This document shows, one piece after another, positions 11,881 to 23,606 of a DNA stretch of 64,000 bases. A program made the position numbers and the translations under genes. The stretch lies in the NCBI GenBank assembly GCA_027919835.1, contig JANVFP010000050.1:1-64000 (forward strand). The letters are read 5' to 3'. The notes under the pieces were generated by a model. That model saw only the letters and a program-made list of their open reading frames with translations, made no database searches and had not been told where the DNA came from. Positions within the stretch are counted from its first letter, which is position 1. Each line of letters begins with the position of its first letter. This DNA is from Lentinula raphanica (Eukaryota; Basidiomycota; Agaricomycetes; Agaricales; Omphalotaceae).

Positions 11881-12786
11881 CTAGGGTAGGGCTAGTAATT
11901 ATTTGGCAATGTTAGTAACATGATAGCAACTCCCAAGGGTCATTATAAACATGGGTTATTAACCAGATATTAGCAATTATGAGAGAGTCAATGGGTGCAA
12001 TGACATTACTAACATGTTATTAACAAAAATATGTTAGAAATTGAAACCATCAAATAGCTTTCCAGTCAATGACTTCCTTTTCCTTTCAAGTTCCCCTTGT
12101 CTCAACCTTTCTTTGTAACAGCTCCGAAGGTACTTGTCAGCTCAAATATTGCTGCTGGGTCACCTGGGTTCTTGGGTATGACCTGACACAGGAATTCTAA
12201 ATGTGCTTCTGAATTGATATGTTCATTGGCTTCTATGGCACTATGTAGTATCCCCTCAAGCTTAAGTTGGGAACTGAGAGAGCCAGGTTACTAGTAGTAT
12301 TACCATCAATGTAAGTTTTTTCTCATGGAGGTCCATTAACTGAGGACATGTGATTGCATTGGTTCCAAGCAATGATTGAAATGCTCACTTTATTCCATGT
12401 GTGAAAACTTTGCGGAAAATTTCATTCATTCTCCAAAATTCTATCTGTGTAACAAGAATCTCCTGACATTTTGTTGAATTTGCAGTATTAACAGTTATTT
12501 ACACAAATTTCTATAAAATTCTATAATATTATCCCAGGGCCTATCTCCATATGATAATTTAGATAGACTGAGTAGCTACCCAGGAGAGACCCTCAAAGAT
12601 AAGGAGTAGGTAAATTACACATTTACTAGGTCTGATAGGGCCTTTTAGGTATATTGATTTCAATGCTAACTAGGCCTGTTTGGGGGTACCTGAAGTGTCA
12701 CTATATATATTGAAGCAGATGTTTACTAATATTAAATTATAACCAAATGCTGATGCTCCTTCAATTGCTGCTCCAAAGTATCTTGC
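11881..12786. other. AT-rich spacer without a gene
   Basis: CpG-poor, AT-rich DNA between the ankyrin remnant and the 3' end of NLR gene A. No open frame with a recognisable motif and no array noticed. Confidence 0.5.
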
Positions 12787-12929
12787 TTAAGTATTTGTAT
12801 GTACATTATGTTTCAGCAGAAGTTCAACAGTATCTCTATGACCTTGAGCTGCTGCTGCTTGGATTGCTGTACCAAAGTATCCTGCTTGGACATTTAAATT
12901 TGCAGCATGGTCCAGGAGCAGTCCAACAA

Positions 12930-14200
12930 TATCATTGTAACCAGATGCTGATGCTCCTTGAATTGCTGTTCCATATTCTCCTGCTTGAATGTTAACATCT
13001 GCATGATGTGTAATTAAAAGTTCAACAGTGTCTTTGTAGCCCTGTGCTGCTGCTGCTTGGATGGCTGTACCAAAGTATCCTGCTTGAGCATTTACATCTG
13101 CATTGTGTTCCAGCAGAAGTTCAACAGTGTCTTTGTAGCCCTGTGCTGCTGCTGCTTGGATTGCAGTCCCATATTTTCCTCCTTGTGCATTTACATCTGC
13201 ACCATATTGAGCCAGAAGTCTGATAATATCATTGTAACCAAACACTGATGCTGCTTGGATTGCAGTTCCATATTTGCCTCCCTGAGCATTCACAGCTGCA
13301 TTATGTTTCAGCAAGAGTTCAATGGTGTCCTTGTAGCCCTGTGCTGCTGCTGCTTGAATTGCTGTACCAAAGTAACCTGCTTGAACATTGACATCTGCAC
13401 CATTAATGAGCAGGAGCTCAACAACATCATTGTAACCAAATGCTGATGCTCCTTGAATTGCTGTTCCATATTCTCCTCCCTCAGCATTCACATTTGCATC
13501 ATGATTCAGCAGAAGTTCTATAGTATCCTTGTAGCCCTGTGCTGCTGCTGCTTGAATTGCTGTACCAAAGTAACCTGCTTGAGCATTAACATCTGCACCA
13601 TTAATAAGCAGAAGCTCAACAACATCATTGTAACCAAATGCTGATGCTCCTTGAATTGCTGTTCCATATTCTCCTCCCTGAATATTTATCCCTACATTAT
13701 ATTCAAGCAGAAGTTCAATAGTGTCTTTGTTGCCCTGTGCTGCTGCTGCCTGAATTGCTGTTCCATATTTTCCAGCGCGGATATTGACATTTCCACCATA
13801 TCTTAGCAGAAGTTCAATTATATCATTATGACCAAATGCTGATGCTGCTTGGATTGCAGTTCCATACTCTCCTGCTTGAGCATTGACATCTGCATCATGT
13901 ATAAGCAAAAGTTTAGCAATATCATTATAACCAAATGCAGATGCTCCTTGGATTGCAGTGCCATATTTTCCTCCTTGAATATTAATATCTGCATTATATT
14001 TCAATAAAAGTTCAACAGTATCTTTGTGACCTTGTGCTGCAGCTGCTTGAATTGCTGTTTCATAATATCCTGCTTGAGCATTCACATCTGCACCATATTC
14101 TATTAGAAGCTCAATAATATCATTGTAGCCAAATACTGCTGCTCCTTGAAGGGCTGTTCCAAATTTTCCTCCTTGGGCATTTATATCTGTCCCATTTTCC
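12930..14200. repeat. Ankyrin array with 198-bp higher-order repeat
   Basis: The ankyrin exon of gene A is built of 99-bp units (33 residues) in two alternating flavours: GTAIQAAAAQGYKD and GTAIQGASAFGYND. Neighbouring pairs form 198-bp blocks that are very similar at DNA level (for example blocks starting near 13255 and 13453). This points to recent unequal exchange or replication slippage in the sensor domain. Confidence 0.8.
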
Positions 14201-15930
14201 ATTGAAAGTCCAACTGGAATCTTGTGGTATCTCAATGCTGGTGCACCAGGAAATTCTCCTTCAGTGCTTGCCCTTATGCCAAATTCCAAAAGCAATTCTA
14301 CTATATCATTGTAACCTCCCAGTGATGCAGCTTGAATTATCCCTCCTAATCCATTTGATATACTGTTGATGTCTTTTGGAAGTTATCAAAACTATATTCT
14401 TATTTGACTAAAATGCAACTTACTATTATCCTGCTTTGTTTTCAGCAAATATGCATCATTACCTTGGAATTTGGTATCGTTCATTATTATATTGTCACAT
14501 AACCTACAAGCAGTTTGTTTCAATCCAAAGAATGCAACAATATGCATTACATTGCAGTCCTCCAATGTAATATGCTCTTCTTCAAACAAGTAAAAGTTTC
14601 TCTTCCAATTCCAAAATGGTTCTGAATCCATCTGCAAGAACTTTATTGTCAGCTTCATTGTTTGTTCATTTGGACTTTGAGCTCTTTCATTATATTTACT
14701 ATGATCTGCCCAATAACAAGTTGCATAGTGCCCAAATGTTGTGATATTGTCTAGAAGTTGAGACTCTAAACAATTTGTTTCTGACTTTTTCTCTTGTAAA
14801 AGATAGATAAGACACATCTGAGCTATGACATTGTGTGCCAATTGATCACTAATATCAAGTGATGCCCATGTATTGAGATTATATTGCCATTGAAATAAAA
14901 ATTCCCTTACAGAGGCATGTGCTAATTGAACTATTCTTCTGTCATCAATGGTGACCAAAGTAGTATCGACAATTTCTTCTAGACCAACTAACATCTCAGT
15001 ATCAGGCTCTATAGTTGATGAACTTAGGTCAATTGAAAAAATAATTGCAACTTGGCTCAAATCCAAAGGCTCAAAGGAATACAAAAGCCATAGAAGAAGA
15101 TGGTGCACCTCTTGGGAATGAGAACTCTTTTGACAACTCCTGATAGCTTCAGCATAAATTTCATTTAAGTCTGCAGGTAGTTCATGGAGTGCTTGATGTA
15201 CTCTTTTTGCATTGACATATTTGTTTAGTGATTGAATTTGACAGGCAATGTAACGGAATCTATTTAATAATGGTTATTTAGTGTTAACCCTTATCAGCAA
15301 ATGATCTTAAACTCACCCTCCATCTGCTTTTCCCATTAGTATCTCTTTTACTTCAGCTTTTAGATATATACTCTTTGTTAAAATTGCTACTTCTACAAAA
15401 GTTGCAATATCATTATCAACCATAACATTACTAGTCAAGGAGATCATGGTTGACTTCAGGTGCTCAGGTTGGTAATTACGGCTTGAAATTATGATTCTGA
15501 TCAAAGGAAAGCTAGCTATTCCAACAAAGAAGTTTAGGAGTGGAACAGAATTTTTGCATTCATCAAGAGCATCAATTATAATGTAAATTTATGTTTGTGC
15601 TGAACTATATCTGTTATCATTTTTTTAAGAGTATCTGCTAATTTATCATCAGTGGGTTTAGAATGAGAAAGCCCATATTTCAATGATTCATGTAGGTTTT
15701 TCAATGCAGGATGGATTTTTTGCTTGTTAGCTCCCAATTGCAGCAGGAGTGATAATAACAATCCTTGAAAGCTTGATTTAAGCCCAATATTGTCACGGAT
15801 GTCAAAATAGTGGTAGATAATGAAACTTGAGGATTTTGAATCTTTGAGACTTTCAATAATACTTGTGCTTAAATAGATAGCTTATCAGTTTCCATTCAAA
15901 CCAACATTATGAATATATCAGTAAACCTAC

Positions 15931-15955
15931 ATCAGAAATGTTTTTCCTGATCCAG
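15931..15955 (-). other. 25-nt P-loop micro-exon of gene A
   Basis: This exon encodes AGSGKTFLM with split codons at both ends (2 + 21 + 2 nt). Exons of identical length and phase occur at 26138-26162 (B), 33074-33098 (D) and 41798-41822 (C). Confidence 0.85.
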
Positions 15956-16393
15956 CTGCAATATAAAGATCAATATCCTGACCAGCATGTATTAAGTATT
16001 AATCATACCTTTGCCTTGAATCCACAGTATACTTCCTTTCTGATCCCACTCAAGATATATAGGATTTTCAAAGATCCACTTGCCTGTCCCAGCTACTCTT
16101 TGATTAAGAGCTGTAGCAAAATTGGTAGAACAGTCTGGAGCAGCAAGCCAATCTTGAAGTTTTTTTCTTCATCAGTTGAGAGATCTTTCATATTGCAATG
16201 TTATAACTTATTGTTTAGAGGTGAGAAATGGTGATTCTTGTATTCCACTCACAATAATAATTTCTGATATCACCTGCTGCTGCATTGAATATTGAGTCTC
16301 TAATTGCAAAATTATGTGCTCGATTGAAGAAGCCACTAATTTTTTTTTTGAGTAATTCAGAGACTATTAAAAAATAAAATCACTGAAGCTCAC

Positions 16394-16541
16394 CTATCTA
16401 TGTCTGGGCTGCCACAATTATGAGCAACATGGAGTATCAACAACTTATGAAACTAACCTCTTTGTGTCCTGTCTGTTGTATTATAAGCAACACTTTTGAA
16501 TGTTAACAATTTCCTATAGATCTCACCTCCTTCTTTCCTGA
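16394..16541 (-). other. Three tandem 15-nt micro-exons of gene A
   Basis: Exons at 16541-16527, 16472-16458 and 16408-16394 are each exactly 15 nt and phase 2 on both sides. They are separated by introns of 54 and 49 nt with GT-AG borders. They encode related pentapeptides, roughly SQERR, RQDTK and SPDID. Gene B has a single 18-nt exon and gene C a single 24-nt exon at the same place, so A appears to have amplified an exon-plus-intron unit. The call is by splice consensus and phase, not by transcript data. Confidence 0.65.
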
Positions 16542-17163
16542 CTGTCATAGCTATAAGTGACACTATCAATGAAAATTAGGATTTTTGAAATCTACCTTTT
16601 GAATTTCCTTAAGAACTTCTTCATGACTTTGTATTAGCAACTTGTGTGATAATTGGTGGGGGAGAAGTGAGACCATGTTGAATCAGAAGGCTTTATATAT
16701 CTTTAAAATCTAGCCCAGGGTAAATCCGGTATACCTTCCTGAGATTTCTTATCCAAAAAATACCAACTAAAACTCTCCAATCATGGATTCTGAAGTTTAA
16801 AGATGAGCCGAGAATTGTCCTATCAAGCACTTCAAACTTGTCATCAGATAGAATGATGAGTATTGATAACAGCCTGCTTCTTATTCCACAGTTTACATTT
16901 GCCCTTGTTCAATTCAAAGGATCAGGTGAGTTATTTTTCACAGTATATGACGATGCACTGTCTTATTATTTTCGTAATTGGAGAAAAACATCCACAACTT
17001 CCTCAGTACAGAGTTGTGAATGCATGATAATAATATTACAGTCAAAGTACCACCAACTGATGCCTGACAGGATGCCACCTTGTCCTGAATGACATTGCTC
17101 TCTTTTTGAGGTATGACTATGTGTAGAACATCCAGTAGTCTATAGAGGTGCAACACATAAATT

Positions 17164-17560
17164 TTGAGACGTGGAACAGTCTCTCCATTGCCATGCAAGG
17201 CCTGTTACCCATGCAAACAACTATCTACCCAGTGGGGGCTGGAGCATGCAGAGAGGGAGGAATCACATCTGCATTTTGTCATCAAAAAGGGTATGGATGA
17301 GACATGTAGATATTCCATGGGGCAGTTGGTCACTGGTGAGAGTGATGTGGGATTGGCCAAGGTGGAAAAGATCAAATTTGCAAGGAGGGGTGAAGGGGGA
17401 CTGGGGGAGGACAGAGAGGGGAAAGGTCCGAGGCTAAGATTAAGTCCGTGTATTGGCTTTTGAGTGTGCTGCTGGCAGGGGTGTTGTACATCATGCATCA
17501 TTCCCTCCATCCCAAATGACAAAGTGCAAATACCCACACAACTCCTTCTCCTTTACTCTC
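17164..17560 (-). repeat. Mutated copy of dispersed repeat family R1
   Basis: Alignable by eye with 29270-29570 in the same orientation. Shared landmarks include GGCTGGAGC, GGGGGAGG and AGAGGGG blocks. Many CG dinucleotides of the 29-kb copy appear here as CA or TG (for example GAGCGTG against GAGCATG), the signature expected of methylation-linked C-to-T change. Confidence 0.6.
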
Positions 17561-18339
17561 CCTCCTGTGCCTAAGTAATCCATAGGTAACAATGAAGAAT
17601 CTTTAAAGTGCTGTACCAACATCAATGGACAAATATAAGATTGAGCATATGTTTGCCCCAAAAGCTGGGACATGAGTCTGCATAGATGTAGTTCTCCAGG
17701 TTTTCTCCCTTCACCTTTCCGAATGTTCAAAGGATATATATATCATACTAAGTCTTTGATGCTTTTGAGAGAGACATGCTCTTTTCAACAACTACCATTG
17801 TCATCTCCCCTATGCCAAAGCAACAGACAGAAAATTTCCTCCTCCCAATACTCTCTGACTTTTTGTTCATCATTGGGCCATGCCAGGTATTTATAGAGGG
17901 AGCATATTTGATTATGTAGATATTTGCAATTTCTAGGAAGAAGTCATGCACAGATGTGTATTGTGCCCAACCTCAATCTGTAATTAATTCGTATGACCTG
18001 AAGACAACATCTTGGACATTCTTTAGGCTGTAACAAATGACATGAGGTTGGTCGTTGATAGGACTTTGTGAATTTTGAAAACATACCTATGCACAAATTG
18101 AGGTTGACCTTGTTCTTTCTTGACAACTCATCTAATCTCATGTCCTCCCTGACCTCCATCCACTCCTTATCTAACCCCAACTCTACCAAATGGACCTCAA
18201 TTCTTCTTGCAGTTCTGCACCTATACTGATAGCTTTATTGTCAACCAATTTTCACTCCATCTCAACAGTGCCCTGTATCTGCTTCATGTTATTCAAGTTT
18301 TTGACCTGACTTTGAGTCATTCTTTGAGGTTCGAGTATC

Positions 18340-19090
18340 CCAATCGTGCGACACATTTAGATGTTCCTGAATATATAGTGGTCTATCAAGGTCATTGATC
18401 TAAAGACATCGAGTGATCTTATTGAGCATACCTCAACATGCCTCAACAATCCATCGAACTATTCAATGAAGCCAACAATCCAAACATCCATACAATACAT
18501 CCATACTGCCATGATCCATCCAGATGTCCAATAGACCAGTCATTTTCAAAGATTGTGTGAGCATACAGGTCTTCCCAGGTGCATTGAGTTTTTGAGTTTT
18601 GAAGGTCTATACCCAATCCTTCTCCTACTCATGCTCATAGCTGGATGAATGGAAGGCAACTGAGGAAGATGTAGGAGTAAGTGAAGTGGTCAGGAAGGTG
18701 ATGGAAGCAGGTGTTTTTGGTGAATTGATGACATTTAAATGTCCTTGAATATATAGTTGTCTATAAAAGCCATCAGTACTTCAGTCTCAAGATCTCAAAC
18801 AACTTTAGGATTAAATGTACATTAACACAGCCAAATGATTCATTCAACTACCTGGCACCCAACAAATCCAACAATGCAAACATGCAAATAATACATTTGT
18901 CCTGCAATTCATGTCAAAGATTTTAAGTATAAGCCTACAGCTAGGCACGTTGAGTTATGAAGCTTTGAAGTTCAACTGTACTCATATCCCCACTTATGCT
19001 CACATTTATAGCTGGATAAATGGAAGGTGAATAAGGAAGATAAGAAAATAGATGGAGCAATCAGGGTGGTAAGGCATTTTGGTGAATTGA
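18340..19090. repeat. Tandemly duplicated segment of about 380 bp
   Basis: Two diverged copies begin near 18350 and 18735; each contains a GAATATATAGT-GTCTAT core followed by a GTCATTGAT or GCCATCAGT segment and similar downstream text. A related core (GACACATTGAG...TAGTCTATACAAG) lies near 48630, so this is a dispersed family. No coding capacity seen. Confidence 0.5.
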
Positions 19091-22000
19091 CAATGGATGG
19101 GTTCAAGTAGTTGGGTGGGTGGAGCAAGACTGAAGAGGGAGTGTGTGGGGTTTCATTAGAAGGAGCATGGCCAGGCTACTGTGGTGATTTGGCAATATAT
19201 GAATTTGAAGGGGAGAGAAAGAAGCCATTGGCAGTGTGGGAACGGCAAGGAGCAGCACTGGGGTGGTGGGTTCAACTGGTTGAAAATGCGGGAAAAGGAA
19301 CTGGAAAGGAGAAGAAGCTTACCTGTTACAACAAAAGCAGGTGTGTTCAATTTCTGATGTTGCCCAAGTCTTCAGTACTGATGACACTTTCCAGCTGGCT
19401 CTACCTACAGTATGTGCTATCATTCAAACTACTTTCAGCCTCATGCTGTCATATCTTCCTCTGAACTCAGTGGCAGTGCTTGGTCTTGCTGCAGTGTAAC
19501 AATATCCTAGAATCATTGCTCGTTCAAACTCAAAATTTTGTTAATATCTGCAGAACAGCCATCTATGCTTTTTTGAGTCTCAACTCAAATATGTATCCAT
19601 CTATCTTGTGTATTTGAGATATCAGTTGTGTATTTGAGGTGAATATCAAACATATATTCAATGCAGTCTATAGTAGTGAGTGAGCCAGTGTGACATATAG
19701 GCACCAGAGGGGCATCTGATGAGATTTTTTTTTTTTTGATTTTTCCACAAACTTATGAAAAGTGCTGCAAGGGAATAACTATCATTTTGCACTAAGGTAT
19801 TGATTGAGGTTATAAATCTCACCACTTTCCATGGCGGAATCTGCCTCTTCATCTAACCCTCTTCCCTTTTCCTCCCAGCCTTCTTTGTCCTACACTCGCA
19901 CCAGCACTTGAACAAAGATCCAACCCAGCCGTGGTAGTGAATACACCAGAGGAAAGATGACATTGAGGACTGTGAGGGAGTTGGCCGGTAGTTGCATGTG
20001 CATATGAGGGTTCAACGTTCATTCATCATCTTCAAAGTTGTGTATTCTTCTTCTATTCCAGCTTCTCCAACACCTCTAAAAGTTTTCTAAATCTGTTATG
20101 AAGCATAACATAACTCATGCCACCCCCACAACTTTTCCAAATACTCCCTGAATATCCCTGGTATTTTCTCCTATTTTTCTGGTATTTTTCCTTATTTTCC
20201 TAGGCCTTAGCAAGCCCTACAGGCCCCTATTATTGTTGGCCGAGCTTAGGCTGAGCTGGCACTTAAACAGCATCTCAGCATCTCAACACAGAAGCGCCAC
20301 ATTTTACTTTCTCCCACGCTTCTTCCTCTTCCTCACTCTTCATCTCCTCCTCCACCACCTCATTTCTCAATGTGATAGGACCTCAGGAACAAGACCAACG
20401 GATACAAGATATGATGGAAGGAACATAAGGACAACGAGGGGCCTGGCACTTAGAGAGTTGGAGGCTGTGGTAATTGAACGGATTACATATAGACTAACAA
20501 GGTTCCATTGTCAGGATGAGACTATCGTTGACTCGTGTCGACAATTCCTGACTTGTCCTGTGCATATCCGGATCTCTAATTTCATGGTACTGCCTTGTCA
20601 ACGTCGATTTCGCCCACCCATTTTTCCATTCGATGCTCTGCCATATTGCTTTTGTCATCCTCAGATTCTCCCTGCCTCATGTAGTCATCTCTGATGACAA
20701 TATACCATCTGGCAATCTGTTTATATGTCAAACCCTTGGTTCCGCCTTGTCAACCTCAACGTCGCATCCCCGTTCTTCCATTTGGACCTTCTTCATCGTG
20801 ACATCATCATCCTCAGCTTGCGTCTACTTCGTTTGGTCATCTTTGATGACATGGAACACCCTGGCACCCCAATTTGTGCCATTTAACTTTCCAACCCCAC
20901 TCTCATCATCTCCGGCTTGTACACGCGTTGTTCAGGCTCTGTTCACTTCAACAATACCATCCTCGGCTTGTTCTCATCACCCTGCACTTGTCTACACAAC
21001 TCATTTATACATATCATTGACTTTCCCCTTTCCCCTTTGTTCATACCCTTCAACTTACCTTATTTGGATCTCCTATGCAAAGCGCTGGCCCTTCTTTTCT
21101 GTGCAAGCCTTTCAACCTTCCCTTTTTGGACTGACATAGAGCTCTAGGATTCAATGGGCATAGCAGACAAATCAAGACGGGTCAAGGCAACTCTTTGTCT
21201 GCTGATATATTTCTTTGGTTTTTTCATTTGACTTCTGATACTCGTTACTGGCCGGATTGATGCATGTTCATGCCAATTCATGTCGTTTCAAGTCAAAATG
21301 CATCGTTGGCACAGAACAACAATGTGTTACTTATGCATCCCGGCACTGGGATGTGTCATTACAATTATCATTGTGGTGACATGTCCTCAAGCCGACATTC
21401 TTTTATGTTACATTACCTTATATATTCTTACATACAGAAAACATATATAAGCAGTATGTATCTTGTAAATCAATCCCCAGATAGGTTATTTTCACAGGTT
21501 CTCAATAAGATTTGGTTTTATCTCTCTCATCTTTACTTGCCAGTGTAACAACAAATTGTACTATCAATATCCAGGTTTCAGTGACCCCTAACCACTTGGA
21601 TCCAGATCCTCAGTGTAGACCTATTAGCTTAGCAGCTCTTCTACAACATTCTTCAGACTGAACGCTTGTAGCCTTTGTCTTTTAACAAAATCACTTTGCC
21701 TAAACATGTCAGTTGAGACATCCAATGAGCATTGTTTATAGAGTTTTGGAAGAGATTGGTGTGGTTAGGGTGGAGGTAGTGAGTAACATGAGAAAGACAT
21801 TGGATAGGAAGGTGAAGGCTGGTGCTCATTGTTGTTGTTCACATTGATGATCAAGATTGAGAAACGCCTACAGGCTTTCTGTCACTTCAGTGATCCCGGT
21901 CCACTGATTTGCTCTTTCTCTCAACCTCAATGCAAACAATGTGGAGATCAAGAATGTTTGCTTTTCTACTTACAGCTTGATTCTGATGAATACAGCTTCG

Positions 22001-23606
22001 TTTGTCATAGAACAGGAAAATGTTGCTTTTCTATGTTGACGAAGATGCCAGAGTATATGATCTGGGGTTCATGGCTGATTGTCACAACAGACTGATATAT
22101 CAGATGTCCAATTTTGCCACATTGGGTATCGTACTCATGCTCAAAAGAACATTCTGTCCCTTCCTCATGGACTGATGTCCTTCTTTGTCTTACAAATGAA
22201 TAAGCAAACACTGCTTGTCTGAAAGTTGGAATAGGTACATTTCACTTCATGGCCACTTGAGTCTTCCATCTATACATGATCCCAACCCAACACTCAGCCC
22301 ATTAAATGTACCACCTTTGCAAGCAATCTTGGTGTGTCTATACACCATCCTATGGAAGATTTGACCTCCCAGGATGAGAACTTGTCAACCATGAATCCAC
22401 TCTTGAATTGAACATGCTAATTTTATAGTAACAAACAGAGTGTGTACTCTGCATAATTCCACATCACTCATGTGCAATATTGGACACTGCTCAGGGTCCT
22501 TTTGCCCTTCTGGGACACTACTAGTTGGGTTGATTCAAATTTGTTACAGCTCCAGATCACTACTTATATGACTCCTATCAACCATTGTTGAATAATGCAC
22601 CCTCTTGATTTCATCTTCATTCCTAATCTTTTTAAACTCAACTCCAAAGGCAGTGAGGATGTTCTGTGCACCCTTGATCCCCCAATCCCAACTTTGAAAT
22701 GTTCACATTCTCTTTTTCATGTTTAGAGGTTGTCCTTGCTTTTTATACAATATTGAGTTGGGTAAGATATACCAATGCCTGCCAGGAAGTGGGCCAACCT
22801 GGCAAGTGAGACATTTGGATATATAGGCTGGAGCATATATAAGAATATATAAAATAAAGCATAGAGCATGTAGACTAGGGCCTGAACATTATGTGGACCC
22901 AATTTGGGCTTGATATAAGGTGTTTTCAAAGAGTGATGAATTTTTTTACAAAGTGATCCTGATATCACATAATCTTGTTATTTTAGCAAAGCTCATTCTT
23001 CCAACATCTGTTGCTGGTTTGCCACTTTAAAATCTTGAGGTTAAATTATACAAGGTGCTGTTAATGTCATTTGAGCATTTATTATAGCAAAGAATCTAAG
23101 TATCTGCTGCCAAAAAACTGCTCATTCCATCTATGACCCAGATCCCAACATTTTTTCATTTTGGACCCCTCGCTGGTGGATAATTGATAGCATGGCCATC
23201 TTCTACTCTAAAATTATTAAAAAAGTATCATCCTTTCTGCAAGATGTGGGCCCACACATCTTGACTAATCTGGAATAAAACACTTCAATGGTGCTCAAGA
23301 AATTCACCAAAAACCCTTAAGTGAGCTACTTCCCAGCAGGCATTAGTAGTTTAATAACAGTTACAATGATCAGCCTCTTAAATTGTACAAATGAGCAGTA
23401 TGTTGAGCATTAGAAAAGTACAAACAAGGGATAATGGCTTGTAGGCTGGACATTGAGGTTTGGCCTTCAGAAAAGAAGACTAAGGAATGTAGGCTAAAGT
23501 GGGCAGGTTGAGACTGAATGTGCTATATATATCAGATATCTGATCAATCAAAAGTGGGTGCATACATACAACTCCTATTGGCCAGTAACAAGATCCCAAC
23601 TTCATT

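Larger units (their letters stand above)
12787..16624 (-). pseudogene. NACHT-ankyrin NLR gene A, two 1-nt deletions
   Basis: Member of a four-gene NLR family (STAND NTPase with ankyrin sensor). Exons on the minus strand: 16624-16596 (ATG at 16624), 16541-16527, 16472-16458, 16408-16394, 16335-16253, 16184-16009, 15955-15931, 15867-15317, 15259-14424 and 14372-12787. The N-terminal motif is AHNFAIRDSIFNAAAGD. The P-loop AGSGKT is in the 25-nt exon; Walker B is DALDEC; the winged-helix-like segment reads LLLWLLYSFEPLDLSQ. About 15 ankyrin repeats follow. The 16184-16009 exon is 176 nt where B, C and D have 177 (an A7 run where A8 is expected). The NACHT exon is 1 nt short near 15588, where a TAA precedes the Walker B strand. 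Otherwise all phases match (about 1110 codons). Both lesions sit in or beside homopolymers, so sequence error is possible. Confidence 0.85.
16625..23606. other. Long AT-rich, CpG-poor region without confident genes
   Basis: Seven kilobases between NLR genes A and B. I find no frame with a recognisable domain or a splice-consistent extension. The region holds diverged copies of dispersed repeats (listed separately at 17164-17560 and 18340-19090) and a less CpG-depleted island near 20.23-21.13 kb containing loosely tandem segments of about 140 bp. Much of it reads like old, mutated repeat DNA. Confidence 0.55.

Noticed and set aside
13057..13644. Cysteine-rich small proteins on the plus strand at 198-bp spacing
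   Set aside because: They are antisense shadows of the ankyrin repeats of gene A; the periodicity comes from the repeat unit.
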